Below, one piece after another: positions 23,578 to 36,603 of a stretch of 64,000 nucleotides of DNA. The position numbers were made by a program, and so were the translations under genes. The notes under the pieces are model-generated. The model was not told where the DNA came from. It did no database searches and worked only from the letters and a program-made list of their open reading frames with translations. The stretch's first letter is position 1. Each line of letters opens with the position of its first letter. The DNA is from Rhinopomastus cyanomelas (taxonomy: Eukaryota; Chordata; Aves; Bucerotiformes; Rhinopomastidae), in NCBI GenBank assembly GCA_013400115.1, contig VXBP01005595.1, positions 1-64,000 on the forward strand. Reading direction: 5' to 3'.

Positions 23578-26500
23578 GCAAAGCAGTTTCTTAGTTTTAA
23601 CCCACTTCATGACCCAATTATGCTAGGTCTCCAGGGTTATTAATACTTGCTGCCTGGGCTTGCCATTAGCTCCCATCAAGATGTAATAATACTTTCTGAA
23701 ACAGAACATTATTCAAACCTAAAATAACACCTGATTATTTTCACTGGTGATGGGGAAATGAATACCAAAAGTAACTTTTTTTTTTCCATTTCCAATTTTA
23801 GAACAAATAAAGGTGGCTTTATAAGTGATCACTGGGAGATTGCTGTCCTGATACCTCCTAAAATTGCATGTTTTTATTTTTCAAGTATCCTGCAGAGGTA
23901 ATGTTATTTGCTTACCTTAAATGCTTTTCAACTTAATCATAAATGTCAATTTAACCAGAGATTGGCAGTGAATTCACTTCTCAACTTGGAGTAATAAATG
24001 ATACTATGTAGTGGATTCAGGGACAGTACTACATGAGTGCAGGCCTCCCATAACAAATATCAAAAGTGCTTTTGTGTCAAAGATCTGCCACAGAACATCA
24101 GTAAAGATTTTTGGGCGATTCAAGCTGTTTTATAAAATGTCTCTCCTTTTCATCCTAAGGTAGATCTATAAAAGCAGGTGAGATGAAACACCTTTTTGAG
24201 ATGCCTATTTTTTACTTTCAAACATATGAAGAGACTAAAACTACTTACTAGGCTTAGACAGAGTTCAAATAAATGAATGCACTCCACAACAGTGTAGCAA
24301 CTATACAGTATATTTGTCGTCTACCTTACCAACCTGAAATATTCATGTGAAGATAAAACCTCAGGAAGCTGAGAATAACAGTTTTGTTCCCAATAAGAAC
24401 ACAAGAAAAAAGGTTAGTCATTCTAGTTGCCTGAACTCTATTAGATTCCATTAAATTCTTTCTTGATTTAAAAGAATATTCTCTATGGCTCCCTCTCTTA
24501 CCTCTAGCTTTTGAAAAAGACTAGATGTCAATGTACTGCATCCTCTCCTCTGATCTGCTGTCTCTAAAGATAACTCTTCAGCTGCTGTCAGATGCTAGAA
24601 ATCTAATGTAACAGGTACTGCAAAGACCACGAAGTTCAGAGATTTGGTAAGCAAAGGGATGAGGAAGACTGCAGATCAAAATACCTCTGGGACAGGTAGA
24701 TTTGCTGAGGTTTGGAAACGCACTTACTGCCCTTCAAATGGTGCCGTCTAGACAAAGCCATGTCAGGAAAGCACTTCCTCGCCAGAAAGGTTTGAGTTTT
24801 CTCTAAACCTGGCTGAGCAGAGCAGCAGCAGGTCTTTGATTGATATGTATTAAAATTCAGGTATTTTTAACTGTGTTATACACCTTGAACTGCAATCTCA
24901 GTCCACACAGTACTACTTTACATTGTCTCCTTATACAATTCTATTTTTTCCAAATGCATCTGTTGCCAGTCAAAAGTCAGGGAGTTTTATGGAAGGAATC
25001 CTTCACTTGGCCCACTGTGCCTAAGAAACTTCATGCCTTCAGCTGGTCTGCAAAAACATCATCATGTTCTTCTGGATGGGAAATCAAATTATCCAAGCCA
25101 CAATTTCAGTCCTTGGAAGCCACCTGCAAATGCCAGGGTTTTCAAGTGTTGAGCACAATGAAAGTAATACATGGGGGCTACAGAGCAAACAAAAAAAATG
25201 TAGAAGTATGGAGAAGCAACCCAATAAATCTCTCATTACTAATGAACAGCTTACCTGGTTCTACCTCTACAGTAACTTCTGCTACAGACTGTTTCTCCTG
25301 TACTGTTAGTTTAAGCATTATGAAGAAATTGCGAGCTTGCACTCATCCCCTTTTCATGTATAGAAAGCCTAGCCTTGACATGCCTTTGACGAGTATTAGC
25401 CACATGGACAGAAGGCCAACATCGTATCCCTGTCTGACATAAGTAGCAGAAGTAGAATACCACCCATATATTCACTCGAAGCAGGATTGTTGCACATCCG
25501 CATCACTCGTGGAGCCAAGAGGTGGCAAGATTCCTACTCACAACTGAAAGGTGTTTGCACAATTTGCTGTTGTGACCAGGTGGCCCTACAGCAAGTGTCC
25601 CTGGAAGTCCATCAGTGCACCATCATTGCTTATGATTCTGTCTTTGCTTGCAGACGTGTTGAGTTACCATATGGGAGTGTCATTGCTCATCTTTCCTACT
25701 GTCAGTACCCATTACTGCTCAGACCACAAATGTATAGAAAGCCTACCTCCTGCCAAGATGCATTAACTCATCCAATTCATTAAATATGTAAAAGTGGTGA
25801 TCCTAAGTATATTTTCCAGTGAAAAAAATCCCACCTCATTTCTAAAACATTTCAGTTCATTGTCAATATTGATATTACAGCACTGACATCTCAATACTAA
25901 CATTATCAAACCAGGTCACTGAAAGCAGAACTTTTAGAAGTTTTAGAATTTTTACATTTTCTATTTAGTACATATATGCTGCAGTACATTGAAGAAAGGT
26001 TCTTTCAAAACTCTGTATTTATTGTAAAAAAAAATCAAACCCTTCTGTTGTCCCCCAACCACTGGAAAAGAATAAGAACAATTCCTCTTCTTCATGGCAT
26101 GCTACACTTGGGGTCCATTGAGGACAGCCCATCTCAGTTGTCAGTCTCACCAGAAGTGATGGTTGCATCCTATTCAGTACTCCAAACTATGCACAGAAGC
26201 TGACGCACTGCATAAGAGACTTTGTGAAACTAAATTCTCATAAAGTCTGTACTTTCAAGTTACCGTCAGTATAATCTGCAGTTCAGCAGTTGTACTATAT
26301 ATTGCTTAGTCGCAGGTCCTTACTCCCGCACAGGACAAATACGGTATCACATTTCTACTTTGAAATACCACATGACACATTAGGAGAGCAACACAGGAAT
26401 GGAGAATACCTGGCTTTTTCTGCTGGGGCAGATTATACACAAGATGCCCATGAAAGAAACAGGAAAATAATTATGTATACTTTTATAAAACCGCAGCAAC

Positions 26501-29500
26501 TAGAAATAGCTGCTTTCTTTCTGCAAGAATTACAAAGGACTCAAGGAAATGAAGAACAGTATGTGATGCTTCAGAAACAACTTGTCATTTCACCTCACAC
26601 CTATACATCCACACAGTCCTGTTGCACCTAATGTTATTATACAGTAGTGCCTTCATGGATAAATCATGCAGCCAAAGTACATTTCAGCATCCTTCACCAT
26701 TATACATGTGACATTATACTTTGACTGACAACTAGTTCTTCCTTTTGCAATGCTATGCTCAGCCTTCCTGTATCTTCTGGACAGTTGAAGTGGGCAGCAC
26801 AAAAAAAGTTGGACATGTTTTTCAAGGTGTAACTTAAGACAAAACCCTTAAGCCTAGATTTCAAAGACTTTCTCTGTCTAAATAGTCAAATACAGTATTC
26901 TATGACCTCTTTTTGCCACCAGTCAACATCTGCCTATTTGGAAATGCTAGGCATCCCCTTGATCCTTCTTCACTTCATTTCCTTCCTCAAACCCTCCTCA
27001 GAAGCAAGAGTTTCTGTGGCTGGTAATGGTAAAAACAGAAAGATATCCTTTCCACCTGTGAGGACAATGTAAGTGCACAGTAACAGTAGAAAGCCTCTTA
27101 AAGCAAAGGGATTTGTATTTGCCCACAAAGATATATCTCCAACAACAGTATGGAAGGAAGGCAGTCTTTTCCTAAAACTCTATCCATGAAGCTCTTGGGG
27201 ACTAGAGGAAATTTAAAGGAGCACACTTCTGTGGTTGATACAAGGTGATAAATATAATCTGAAGCACTCCTACATCAGCAGTTTTGTTCAACATACTGAT
27301 GCTTATTACACACAAACTGGCTAGTTATTGACGGGGCAGAAAAAGACTTGATTACCTCTGCCCAGCACAAGGTGATCAGATTAATCTGGTGGGACCTGAA
27401 TAACAAATGTACTCATTTTTCTGAAACACACCAGGGCAGAGCCTGGAGGCTAACGTAAATGGCAATAAGCAGCAACCACAAATTGGCCTGCGATGAAGGA
27501 AGGTCAAGACATCATCTTATAGCAGAGATCTGAAACATGATTACTAAATCCATTAGAAAGCAATAATCAAAGCAATAGCTGACTGAACAGGTATCACCAT
27601 ACACAAATACTTATCGTCTACAGAAGAAAAAGTGCAAGGAAAATAACTACTATATGTAAGTGTTAAACTGTCCATCATGGATGCAGCACATAACCAGCTA
27701 GACCAAGCACCTTATATCCCCATTGGTATTTCATTGGTCTACAATGGACTGGTGGTGCTGAACTCTGATTTCTGTGTACACGTGTATTATGAGGAGGGAT
27801 GTGAGTGTGGTCGTAGAGCAGGAATTTCTATCTACTTGCTTTACTTGTCCTACCAAATAAATAAATATAAATAACAGAATGGTATCATTCTCTTGTAGCA
27901 GCCAGCCCACCTTGACTCTGGTGACATCAGCAGTCAGCTTCAGAGTAATGTATTTAATTAATTATCAAAGCTCTTTTTACCACTATGTCCAAATGAGATT
28001 ATAATACTATTTGGAGCAGCTCTACTAAGAAAGCATCTCATATTTAATCTTTAGTAGACTGCATTTTACCTCTGCCATTAATGTGCTAATGCTAAGTGTT
28101 TATCTTGTTTAGAACATGAGCACTGCACTGGGAGGTTCCTATTCTCAGGGAGGCAATTGCTCTCCATCATCCTCTCTGCCAGGGAAACAAGGAGCGAACA
28201 GAATGAGAGGTTTTTACATAGTGAATTGCTGTTGCAGGGAGGTATTTCAAGCATTTTCACTTTATCTTTGGCAAACAAAAGGACAAAAATATTCAGGTCA
28301 GGGGAAATTTCTTTTCTAAGAAGACAAAAATGCACCCATGATTGGTATAAAGAGCCAAGTATAAATAAGAATACTCAGTGCTGTCACTTTCTTTCCTTTA
28401 GCATACATTAGGTTGTTCAAGCAGCTGTGATTAGATCCAGTAAGAACTATGTTTGCTTCTGTTTCATTAAAGCAACTTTTCTTTTTCCCTGCTGCTAAAA
28501 CCTAGACTGCTGGAAGAAAAAATTAAGAAAGACAGATATGAACATTATCTCAGAAGCTGCATGTAAGCTCTCCTCCCATTAATGGCTTGTAATTTCCTAA
28601 ATGTTGAGACTGGTAGGCTTTCTTCTCACTCCACACCGCCTAAGTGTGCTGAGCCTACCCAAATAAATGACCTCACCAGCACTACACTCTTCACTTAACA
28701 ATTTTTACAATACTGTTCATATGAACAAGGAGCAGATTCCTTCATCACCACAAAACTACCATTCATTAAGGGTTCTTATGTTTGCGAAGACACATTCCAG
28801 TCACTTTTGCAGCAACGTTTTGGAGGGATTCTTTTGCTAGTACGGATTTTCAAGAAAGCTGTCCTTAACTCTACTCCATTTTCCAATTACGCAGGGGGTT
28901 TTTTGGCTGGAAATCATCCAAAGTGCTACACAGCTTTTCTTCCTTCTCTGGACTGAAGTTTTCTTGCACTGTACTTTGTGTCAACCACTATGTTATGTTT
29001 GCCCAGTTTCTCTGTCCTTCCCATTTCTTCTGTTGATGGCTGTCTACAAGCTTGCTATCCTCTTTGCTGATTTATTCCACATGCAGCATTTCTCCTCTTT
29101 TTATCATTGAGGATAAAAAGAAGTCTTTGTGGATGTAGGTCACTTCTGTTTTTAAATGGAGACCTGTCTCTCCTTGCTGCCCAATACATTCCTACATGCT
29201 GTGACCTTTGCAGGTATGTTTTCCTCCTTGTCAGTTCACACACAGCTTTCATTCATGCTGCTAAACCTATGAAACACTGCTTCAAAAAAACTGTCTTGTC
29301 TAAGATTATATCAAATGCAGAAAGAGCACCCAGAATATCACAGGATCAGCTCTAACTCCTTGGTTTGCCAGGAACACGCTGGATGCAGATATATCTCATA
29401 GTTCAGCCTTAACCTGATTTCTGAACAAAATTCTATATCTAGACGAGCACAAAAGTCTGAAATATTGTTTATAATGACTGAACTATATTTTATGTTGATA

Positions 29501-31402
29501 CAGAGTGCCAACAGCACAACAGGAGAATTTTATCATGGCCAGATTATTTGTTTATAATATTTTAGTAAAAGAAAAAACATCTAATATTTTAGAAATCTCA
29601 CAAGTAATCTACTTCCTACAACTTTCCACTGTTTAAGCAACACATTTCTCTAAAGAGCATTCTAAGGAATTTCCATCTTTGTCCGTTAATCACAAACACA
29701 TGTAATTTGTACCTATTCTCAGTCTTTTTATCCAAATGTAGGAGTCACTTTTGCCAGGAATCACATGTGCCATGAAGCACACTGATTCCAAACCATGATA
29801 TCAATAACAAGCACAATAATTAGGTAGGACTTCCACTCATGATAAATTCACGGAATAAATGTTTTTGTTCATGAACCACAGAAACTTCAGTTTTCCTTCT
29901 TTGTCTGTCACTGATCTGAGATGCAAATGCTAATGTGGGTTCCTCAGGATGAACCTGGGTATGTCAGTCCGTGGAGAGATCTTGAACTAACGTGCACAGA
30001 TGGAAAGAATCCAGTACTTTTACAGTGACACAACTTCATTGGATGTACACTGTCATGTTCACTTCACAGGTGAGACATCAACTCACTGTTTCTAAAAATG
30101 ACATCAAGAATCCATAGTAACCTGCCTAGACTTTGAAGGAAGATCTGGGTTTTCTTTAACTGGATCTGTAGCTCTAGTTGAATCTAAAGTTGGTTGGAGA
30201 AAAAGCTCCAATTCACTAGTGTTTTGATGAACTGAAGCATGCTGGGTTGTCACTTTGCTAACACATTTCTATCTGATCAAGTGCTGAAATGAGCCTATAG
30301 GCATAGCTGCCATGACATATTTCAACAAGATTATCAAAACACGCATTTTCTCAAACCTGAGCATGCATAGCTGTTTAAAGCAGCTTTGGTGAGGCCAAAG
30401 CTGCTAATGGCTGCCACCATGACATCTTCTCTTTCTCTGGTATTCCATCCTGAAGGCATCATAAGCTGCATGGTCTCCCAGATTTCTTTGTTCCCACCAC
30501 TTCTCATAAACAGTAGCTCCTAAATTACTCCTTTGGGAACCATCCATTTGAATGAGATTATCACATCAAATGTAAAACAGAAAGAAAGTGGGCAATTATG
30601 AATGTAGCTCTTGTGGCAAATTCTCATAAAACTGAATTCCTTTCAAGGTTTTTGGTGCTCCAGCCCGTTCAGCAGCTATAGTCAAAATGCTTATTAGTAT
30701 CACTTACATTAATAATACTTATTTTCATCAAATGCTTGGAAAAAAACCCTGCATTTTCTGTAATCAACACTTTTACCCCAAACTTTTTTTTGTTAGCAAA
30801 AGTGCACAGATTTCATGCACAGGCATATTTTAAAATGAATCAATACAGAAGTCAATAGTTCTTATTTTTGGACATTGCAATTCAAGTTCCCACCTCAAAA
30901 ATTTTTCTTTGATGTAAAGTTTTCCTTTTATATTAGCTACAAAATATTGGGGTTTTTTCATGTGTTACACATGCAGCAAATACTTTAACTCAATCTGGTT
31001 TTAAACATTTTAATTACTACAATTCCAGATAGAGCAGGACATGCTTAAGAAATGAAATTGTTTCAGCTTTGCATCCTACATCAATCATCACACTGTGAAT
31101 ACACTAAATGTATAGTGATAACTTATTACCACTAACAGCTGATGTCAGCATAATGGAACAAAAGTTTATATTACTTTTTATATTACTCCATTCATTCTCG
31201 TGTTTTTCTGTACACATCGCTGCCAGATACTTTATAGCTTCTCAAGAAAATGTGAAGAGCTGAATACCGTATTCCTCTTTCATTACCTCCTTATTCAATG
31301 AATTATATTCCAATATGTTCCATCATTTTTTTCTCTTTTTTTTCACATAAGTGTTAATGAGAACTACTATATATGTCCATTTTTTTTATTCTCTATGGCT
31401 GT
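23578..31402. other. Long AT-rich stretch, no gene recognised
   Basis: Nearly 8 kb without recognisable CR1, LTR or coding homology. The longest open frame (24840-25442, 200 codons, +) shows no domain, has a Ser/Leu/Thr-biased composition and lacks splice or homology support. The sequence TGTATAGAAAGCCTA occurs twice (near 25358 and 25731), hinting at an old local duplication. Immediately after the primer-binding site I see no gag. Confidence 0.55.
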
Positions 31403-31440
31403 AGAATCACAGAATCATTTCAGTTAGAAGGCACCTTTAA
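31403..31440 (-). mobile_element. CR1 tail remnant
   Basis: GAATCACAGAATCATTTCAG followed by AGAAGGCACC is the reverse of a CR1 3' end. It stops where the adjacent LTR begins. Confidence 0.6.
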
Positions 31441-31443
31441 TAT

Positions 31444-31850
31444 TGTCATGGATTAATATTGTCACAAAGTATCCCTTCGTGATACACGAATACAATCAGG
31501 TATCCCAAGACTGATCACTGACATGATATAACAGCTTAGGAAATCAACCCGATTTTATCCTGCGACCAAGACACCAAGAAAAGTAACCAGGGTCCACGCC
31601 TGAGGTTGTACCAGAGAGCACGACAGAATCTCCAAGCAATCAGAACCCAAAAATAATCTCAAAATTAGGCTTTTATATGAGTAATAAATGTACTAGGAGG
31701 GCAGCAGTGACCCAGTACACCAGAAAGAAATTCTGCCCAGAGGAAATATGTCTCAGGGCACTCCTAGCTAAACACAGTGAGTGCTTGGGATTTGTGCGTG
31801 TGGCACAGCAGGAAAGCTCAGAATGGCTTTGCCTGCTGCCCTCTAGTTCA
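31444..31850 (-). mobile_element. Probable solo ERV LTR, antisense
   Basis: The left terminus TGTCATGGATTAAT resembles the LTR terminus at 21525. On the minus strand there is a TATA box (CATATAAAAG, 31671-31680) and a GATAAA possible poly(A) signal near 31552-31557. The U3 end is not clear and may lie as far as about 32250. It contains CTGCCCTCTAGT (31836-31847), whose complement resembles the CTCF core. Two overlapping open frames of 118 and 135 codons on opposite strands are not convincing genes. Confidence 0.5.
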
Positions 31851-32617
31851 CCAGGCTTCTCACAGTCCAAAAGTAGATTTATCTCTCTTAATGGTAGAGA
31901 CAACAACTGTAGGACACCACTGCTGAAGCAAAGCAAATGCTGTTTCTCATATGCAGCACAGCACACTGACCCTGGGGCAGACACACCTGAAGTAGCTCTT
32001 GGCTTACAGCAGAAACTCAGAAAAAACACTAACAGTTTCCAGTGTTTTCATAGACATGTTCAACACAATTCTTTAGTCTGTTGAAATTTTCTTGCTTTCC
32101 TAACCGTTAAGGGAAAAGATCTGTGTCTCTTCTCTAAGATCAAATAGGGTCCCATTGAAGTCTGCAGGGTCTTTGAACCCACATAATATCTTTAGTGGTA
32201 GTGTCACAGGGACTAAAAGGGAACTGTGGAAAGCACAGATACTGTTCCCTACACTGGAAAGGTATGCTGGGATTTTATTTATTTTAATTAGAATGAGGAT
32301 CTAAAGCACAAAACTTTCTTTATCTGAGCATATCTTAAAACCTGTTGTGTGAAGGCTGCTTTGAACGATACAGCGCTCCTGAGTGACGTACTGAGGACAA
32401 ACAAATTAAGAGTGCCACCTACTGATCCTATCCAATAGAAGACTGCTGAATGACGGTTTTCCCTCACTTCCACCACAGACTTAAGTATGGTTAGCCTCAC
32501 AACCAGTTGAAGGATACCGCGTCTACTACGTGTGTATTTTGATGACAACAATTTTTAAACCTGTTCCTGGCATTCATGAAGAATTGGTTCTCATTTTGCA
32601 AAGAGCTTTTAGCAACT
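31851..32617. other. Intergenic, possibly remaining LTR U3
   Basis: No coding signal. The first 400 bp may belong to the preceding LTR. Confidence 0.4.
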
Positions 32618-33296
32618 TCAGTGTAAGAGAAAGGGACATGGGGGTCCTGGTGAACAGCAGGATGACCATAAGCCAGCAATGTGCCCTTGTGGCCAAGAAG
32701 GCCAACGACACCCTGGGGTGGATCAGAAGAGGGGTTGGTTAGCAGATCGAGAGGTTCTCCTTCCTCTCTGCTCTGCCCTGATGAGGCTGCATCTGGAGTA
32801 TTGTGTCCAGTTGTGGGCCCCTCAGTTCAAGAAGGACACAGAACTGCTGGAGAGAGCACAGAGCAACAAAGATGATGAAGGGAGTAGAACACCTCCCTTA
32901 TGAGGAAAGGTTGAGGGAGGTGGGTCTCTTTAGCTTGGAGAAGAGGAAACTGAGGGGTGACCTCATTAATGTTTATAAATATGTGAAGGATGGATGTCAG
33001 GAGGATGGAGCCAGGCTCTTTTCAGTGTCACCTAGTGATAGGACAAGGGGTGTAAGCTGGAATACATTAAGTTCCACACAAATATGAGAAGAAACTTCTT
33101 CACAGTGAAGGTGACAGAGCACTGGAAGTGGCTGCCCAGGGGAGATGTAGAATCTCCTTGACTGGAGACATTTAAAACTCACTTGGATTTGTTCCTGTGT
33201 GACTTGTTCTAGGTGATCCTGCTGTGTCAGGGGGATTGGACTAGATGATCTTTTGAGGTCCCTTGCAATTCCTAATAGTCAGTGATTCTCTGAAAT
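32618..33296 (+). mobile_element. CR1 copy, post-RT part to 3' tail
   Basis: It begins at the GVLVNSRMTISQQC block, continues through EERLREVGLFSLEKRKLRGD (about 32905-32960) and ends with CAGGGGGATTGGACTAGATG and a shortened tail. Frames are broken in several places. Confidence 0.94.
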
Positions 33297-33881
33297 CTCG
33301 GTCACAGAAAATTTCTTTCAGCTCTCACTATGCAAAAGCAAATTGCTGCAAGATGCAGAGAGAATTTACTAGGAAGGTATCACCATCTGATTGTCCTGTT
33401 CTCATTTTCTTCCTTAGGAACCTGCTACTGGATGCTGGTAAGAAAAATCTAATGTTGTACTTCTTCAGCCATAGTCCATAAAAGGAACTTTTTCCTGTTG
33501 CCTTAACCCAGTACAGCAGTAAAATACAAAATGAAGGTAAGCCCTCAAAAGCACCCTGATATTTGCACAAAAATAGCAATAATTAGCAGCTAACAGACAC
33601 TAATTGCAGTATTTTGATTTTTCTTTCATATCAGAAAGTGCTCAAATCAACCACCAAATACACAGACAAGCATTTAATACCTTCAATTTAAATAGAAACT
33701 AACTAAATATCACTCTGAACATTGTCATAGAAAAAAAGTCACACATATATCTTCAAGTGCCAAATATTCTGCATTAGGCATTGTTCCTCAGATTGCCTTC
33801 AGAAAACTTATTTTCTAGCTTATGGACTCCAATGAGGATGAGATTCTGAGTCCTTACATAATTTTAATTAACCTAGAATAA
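33297..33881. other. AT-rich intergenic DNA, no gene seen
   Basis: Nothing recognisable. Confidence 0.5.
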
Positions 33882-34066
33882 TCACAGAATCATTAAGTTT
33901 GGAAGAAATCTTCAAGATCATCAAGTCCAAACATCACCCCAATGCCACCATGCCCATTAAACCATGTTTCCAAGTGTCAGATGTACACATTTCTTTAACA
34001 CCTCCAGAGATGGTGACTCCACCACTTCCCTAAGCAGTCTGTTCCAACACTTGACCATGAAGAGTT
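33882..34066 (-). mobile_element. CR1 3' end fragment
   Basis: Begins with the tail complement (ATCACAGAATCATTAAG), then the 3' UTR (ATCATCAAGTCCAAACATC) and the ORF2 end segment (CTCCACCACTTCCCTAAGC). It is from an older subfamily than the main copies. Confidence 0.88.
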
Positions 34067-35771
34067 GAGGCCCTGCTTCATTACAGGTTTAGTGAGCAGT
34101 ATGACTGTATCGGCTTAGAGTTGCAAGGAACACACTCTCTGCACACACCCCATGCACGACTGTGTTTTCTCTCCTGACCTACCCTGGAGCCTCAGTAGGG
34201 TATTTTATGAAACACAAACTGTAATATTAAAGCTGACCTTGACTCAATACAGTACTTGTGGGAAACAGCTAATTCCTGTGTTTCAATACTTCTGGAAGAC
34301 TGCCCATCTATTGCTAGTGGTGACAGCCAGAGCTCAGTTCTAAGGGAAAGATCTGTATCTTCACCTTTCTCCTAGCAACAGCTAATCACACAATGAAGTC
34401 ATGCTTCCACATAACTTTCCTACTTTGTCTTAAGGGATAGGGGGAAAGGAAGACAGAGCCACTATTTTATTATGATCATTTGATTAATTTTCATTAGGAT
34501 TACAGTGAATCAGTTTTTCTCCCCACCCTTACATGGCTGTCTGCTACCCATACTCATGTAAATGCAGCATCTGGTAATGCATTAAAAGAGTTTGTTCTGA
34601 AACCCTAGTTTCAGAAACCCTGAAACCCTGTTTAGCAGGACACCATTTAATTCCACTCCACAGAAAACAGTAACAAGGAAAAGATGCTACAAAGAAAATG
34701 TGAAAGGGTGAATGTTGGAGATGCTGTCCTACATACTGCTGTGTGTGGGGTCAAGCAAACACAGAAACATTATCCTTCAATTGATAATGAAGTCTTTGGT
34801 ATAGATTTTCTGCAATGCCCCAGGTGTTACCATATTTTGTCACAGTCCTTCATTTGCTGTATTTTCTCTCTCTGAGGTCTCAGAACAATGATATGGTAAA
34901 AAAAAATGTCACTTCCAGTTGCTGATCTGCCACTGCCACTCCCTGGAGCATGTTCTTCCTCTGCATGTTAAAAGTGACAGGCGGGAGGCTCTACGACATG
35001 CTTTAAGGGCATGCATTTGAGCAGGAAATACATTGCTAACATCAGCTTCTGGAATCAGATCAGATACAATCAGGAAATTTGCCCTGCACATCCTAAATAC
35101 TTCTATTCCTTATCGCCCTTTTATTGCAATAGCTGTGCTGGAACTTAAAGGCACAGATTAAAGGTATGCCAGATGCAATGCAGTCACACATCAAGGAAAT
35201 GTAAAGGTACTTAATTTCCATATCATCCTGTGGTACTTCTGAGGTGCAAAATAATCAATACAGCAATTCTGAGACAAGAAAACTGCATAAGGAGTCAAAG
35301 AGGAAGTGAAGTGTCATATTAAAAACTGGATACAAAACTGTCAGGGCTGCTTTTTGCTTGCAGTTACATTTGGTTACTTCCACCCTAAATGGGCAAAGAC
35401 CTCACAGAAGTAAATTATGATTCTATTTCCAGAACACAGCAGGGCTTTGAAAGAATTCAGAGAAGTTCTTCAGTGGGATTAGTGGAGTAATTTAACAGGC
35501 AGTCATGTTAGTAGGTAGAGAACAAAAAGACATTTGCATTTCAGATTGCCTGTATGATTTGGGAATAGTGGAGGAAGAAAAGTAAGCCTGCAGAAGCCTG
35601 AAGCTATTCTGCAGTGAGGAAAAAGCTCTGACATTAAGTGGAGGATGAAAGACATGAAGTTAAGGGAATATGATTATCAAAAAACCATACAAAAACATTC
35701 ACTTCTAGGCCAATGCAATATTGGTTAGTGAACACAAAAAAGCGGTTGATTATTCTTATTTAAATTGTTGA
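34067..35771. other. AT-rich intergenic DNA, no gene seen
   Basis: A short local repetition of GAAACCCT (three times near 34598-34632) is the only structure noted. Confidence 0.5.
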
Positions 35772-36245
35772 ATCATAGAATCTGAGTAACTGAAGCTTGA
35801 TGGAACCTACCTCCTGCTCAAAGCAAGGTCCACTATAAAGCCAGACAGTGTTGCTCAGGTCTTTATCCAAAAGTGTTCTGAAAATCACCAAGAATAGACA
35901 TTCCAAAATGTCTCTGGATACGTTTTCCATTGTTCAGTTGTGCTCACAGGGAAAAAAGCATTTTCCTTATGTCCATCACAAACTTCTAGTTTCTGTATGT
36001 GCGCATTGGATCTGATTCTCCAACCAGACCACCAGAAAAGCCAGGTTCCATCTTTTAGATAAACTCATCATAAACACTGGCAAGCTGCTCTTAGGTTTCC
36101 CTGGGAGCCATCTCTTCTGCAGGCCAAATAAGTCTAGTTCTCTCAGCACAAATGCTTCAACTCCCTGAACATTTTGACACCTTTCCATTGAACTTTTTTC
36201 AGTTCTTCATTATTGTCTTTGTACTTGAGGTATCCAAAGCTAGAT
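35772..36245 (-). mobile_element. Old, diverged CR1 copy
   Basis: From the tail complement (AATCATAGAATCTGAG) through the 3' UTR to the VLRELDLFGLQKRWLPG segment near 36120. It is far more diverged from the consensus than the 44-57 kb copies, so it is an older insertion. Confidence 0.8.
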
Positions 36246-36469
36246 GTAGATCTAATGAATTCTGAATCACTTAATCTCTTGAGTGTGCTGCTAACACAGA
36301 TCAAGAAACTATTGTTGCTGTGTGCTGCCAGAGCACACTGCAGTTTTATGTTCAGCTGTTTGCCTCCGAGGCTCCCCAGGTCACAATGAGCTGTGCTGTT
36401 CCCCAGCCAATCAGTCCCAGTCTGTATCAGTGGGAAATCAAAATCTTAGAGCAATGTAGGGTTGCTACA

Positions 36470-36603
36470 TTGCTCCAGACTTCTGGAGGCCATCCAGTCC
36501 AACCCTCTTTCTCAAAAGCTGGGCCAACCCCAATGTTAGATGAAGTATCCATCATAATCTTTCGAGGTCCCTTCCAATCCCTAATGATTCTGTCATTCTA
36601 TGA
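36470..36603. mobile_element. Two CR1 3' ends facing each other
   Basis: 36475-36530 (GGCCATCCAGTCCAACCC) is a minus-strand CR1 3' UTR piece. 36548-36603 (ATCTTTCGAGGTCCCTTCC and tail) is a + strand 3' end. They lie about 20 bp apart, head to head on the tail side. Confidence 0.75.

Noticed and set aside
24840..25442. 200-codon open frame on the + strand
   Set aside because: No recognisable domain, biased composition, no splice context and a poor match to coding character in an AT-rich region. Kept as random unless transcript data show otherwise.
26290..26631. 113-codon open frame
   Set aside because: No domain or splice support; unremarkable length for chance in 64 kb.
31673..32084. Overlapping open frames of 118 and 135 codons on opposite strands
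   Set aside because: They lie in or next to an LTR-like block and share no features with known proteins.
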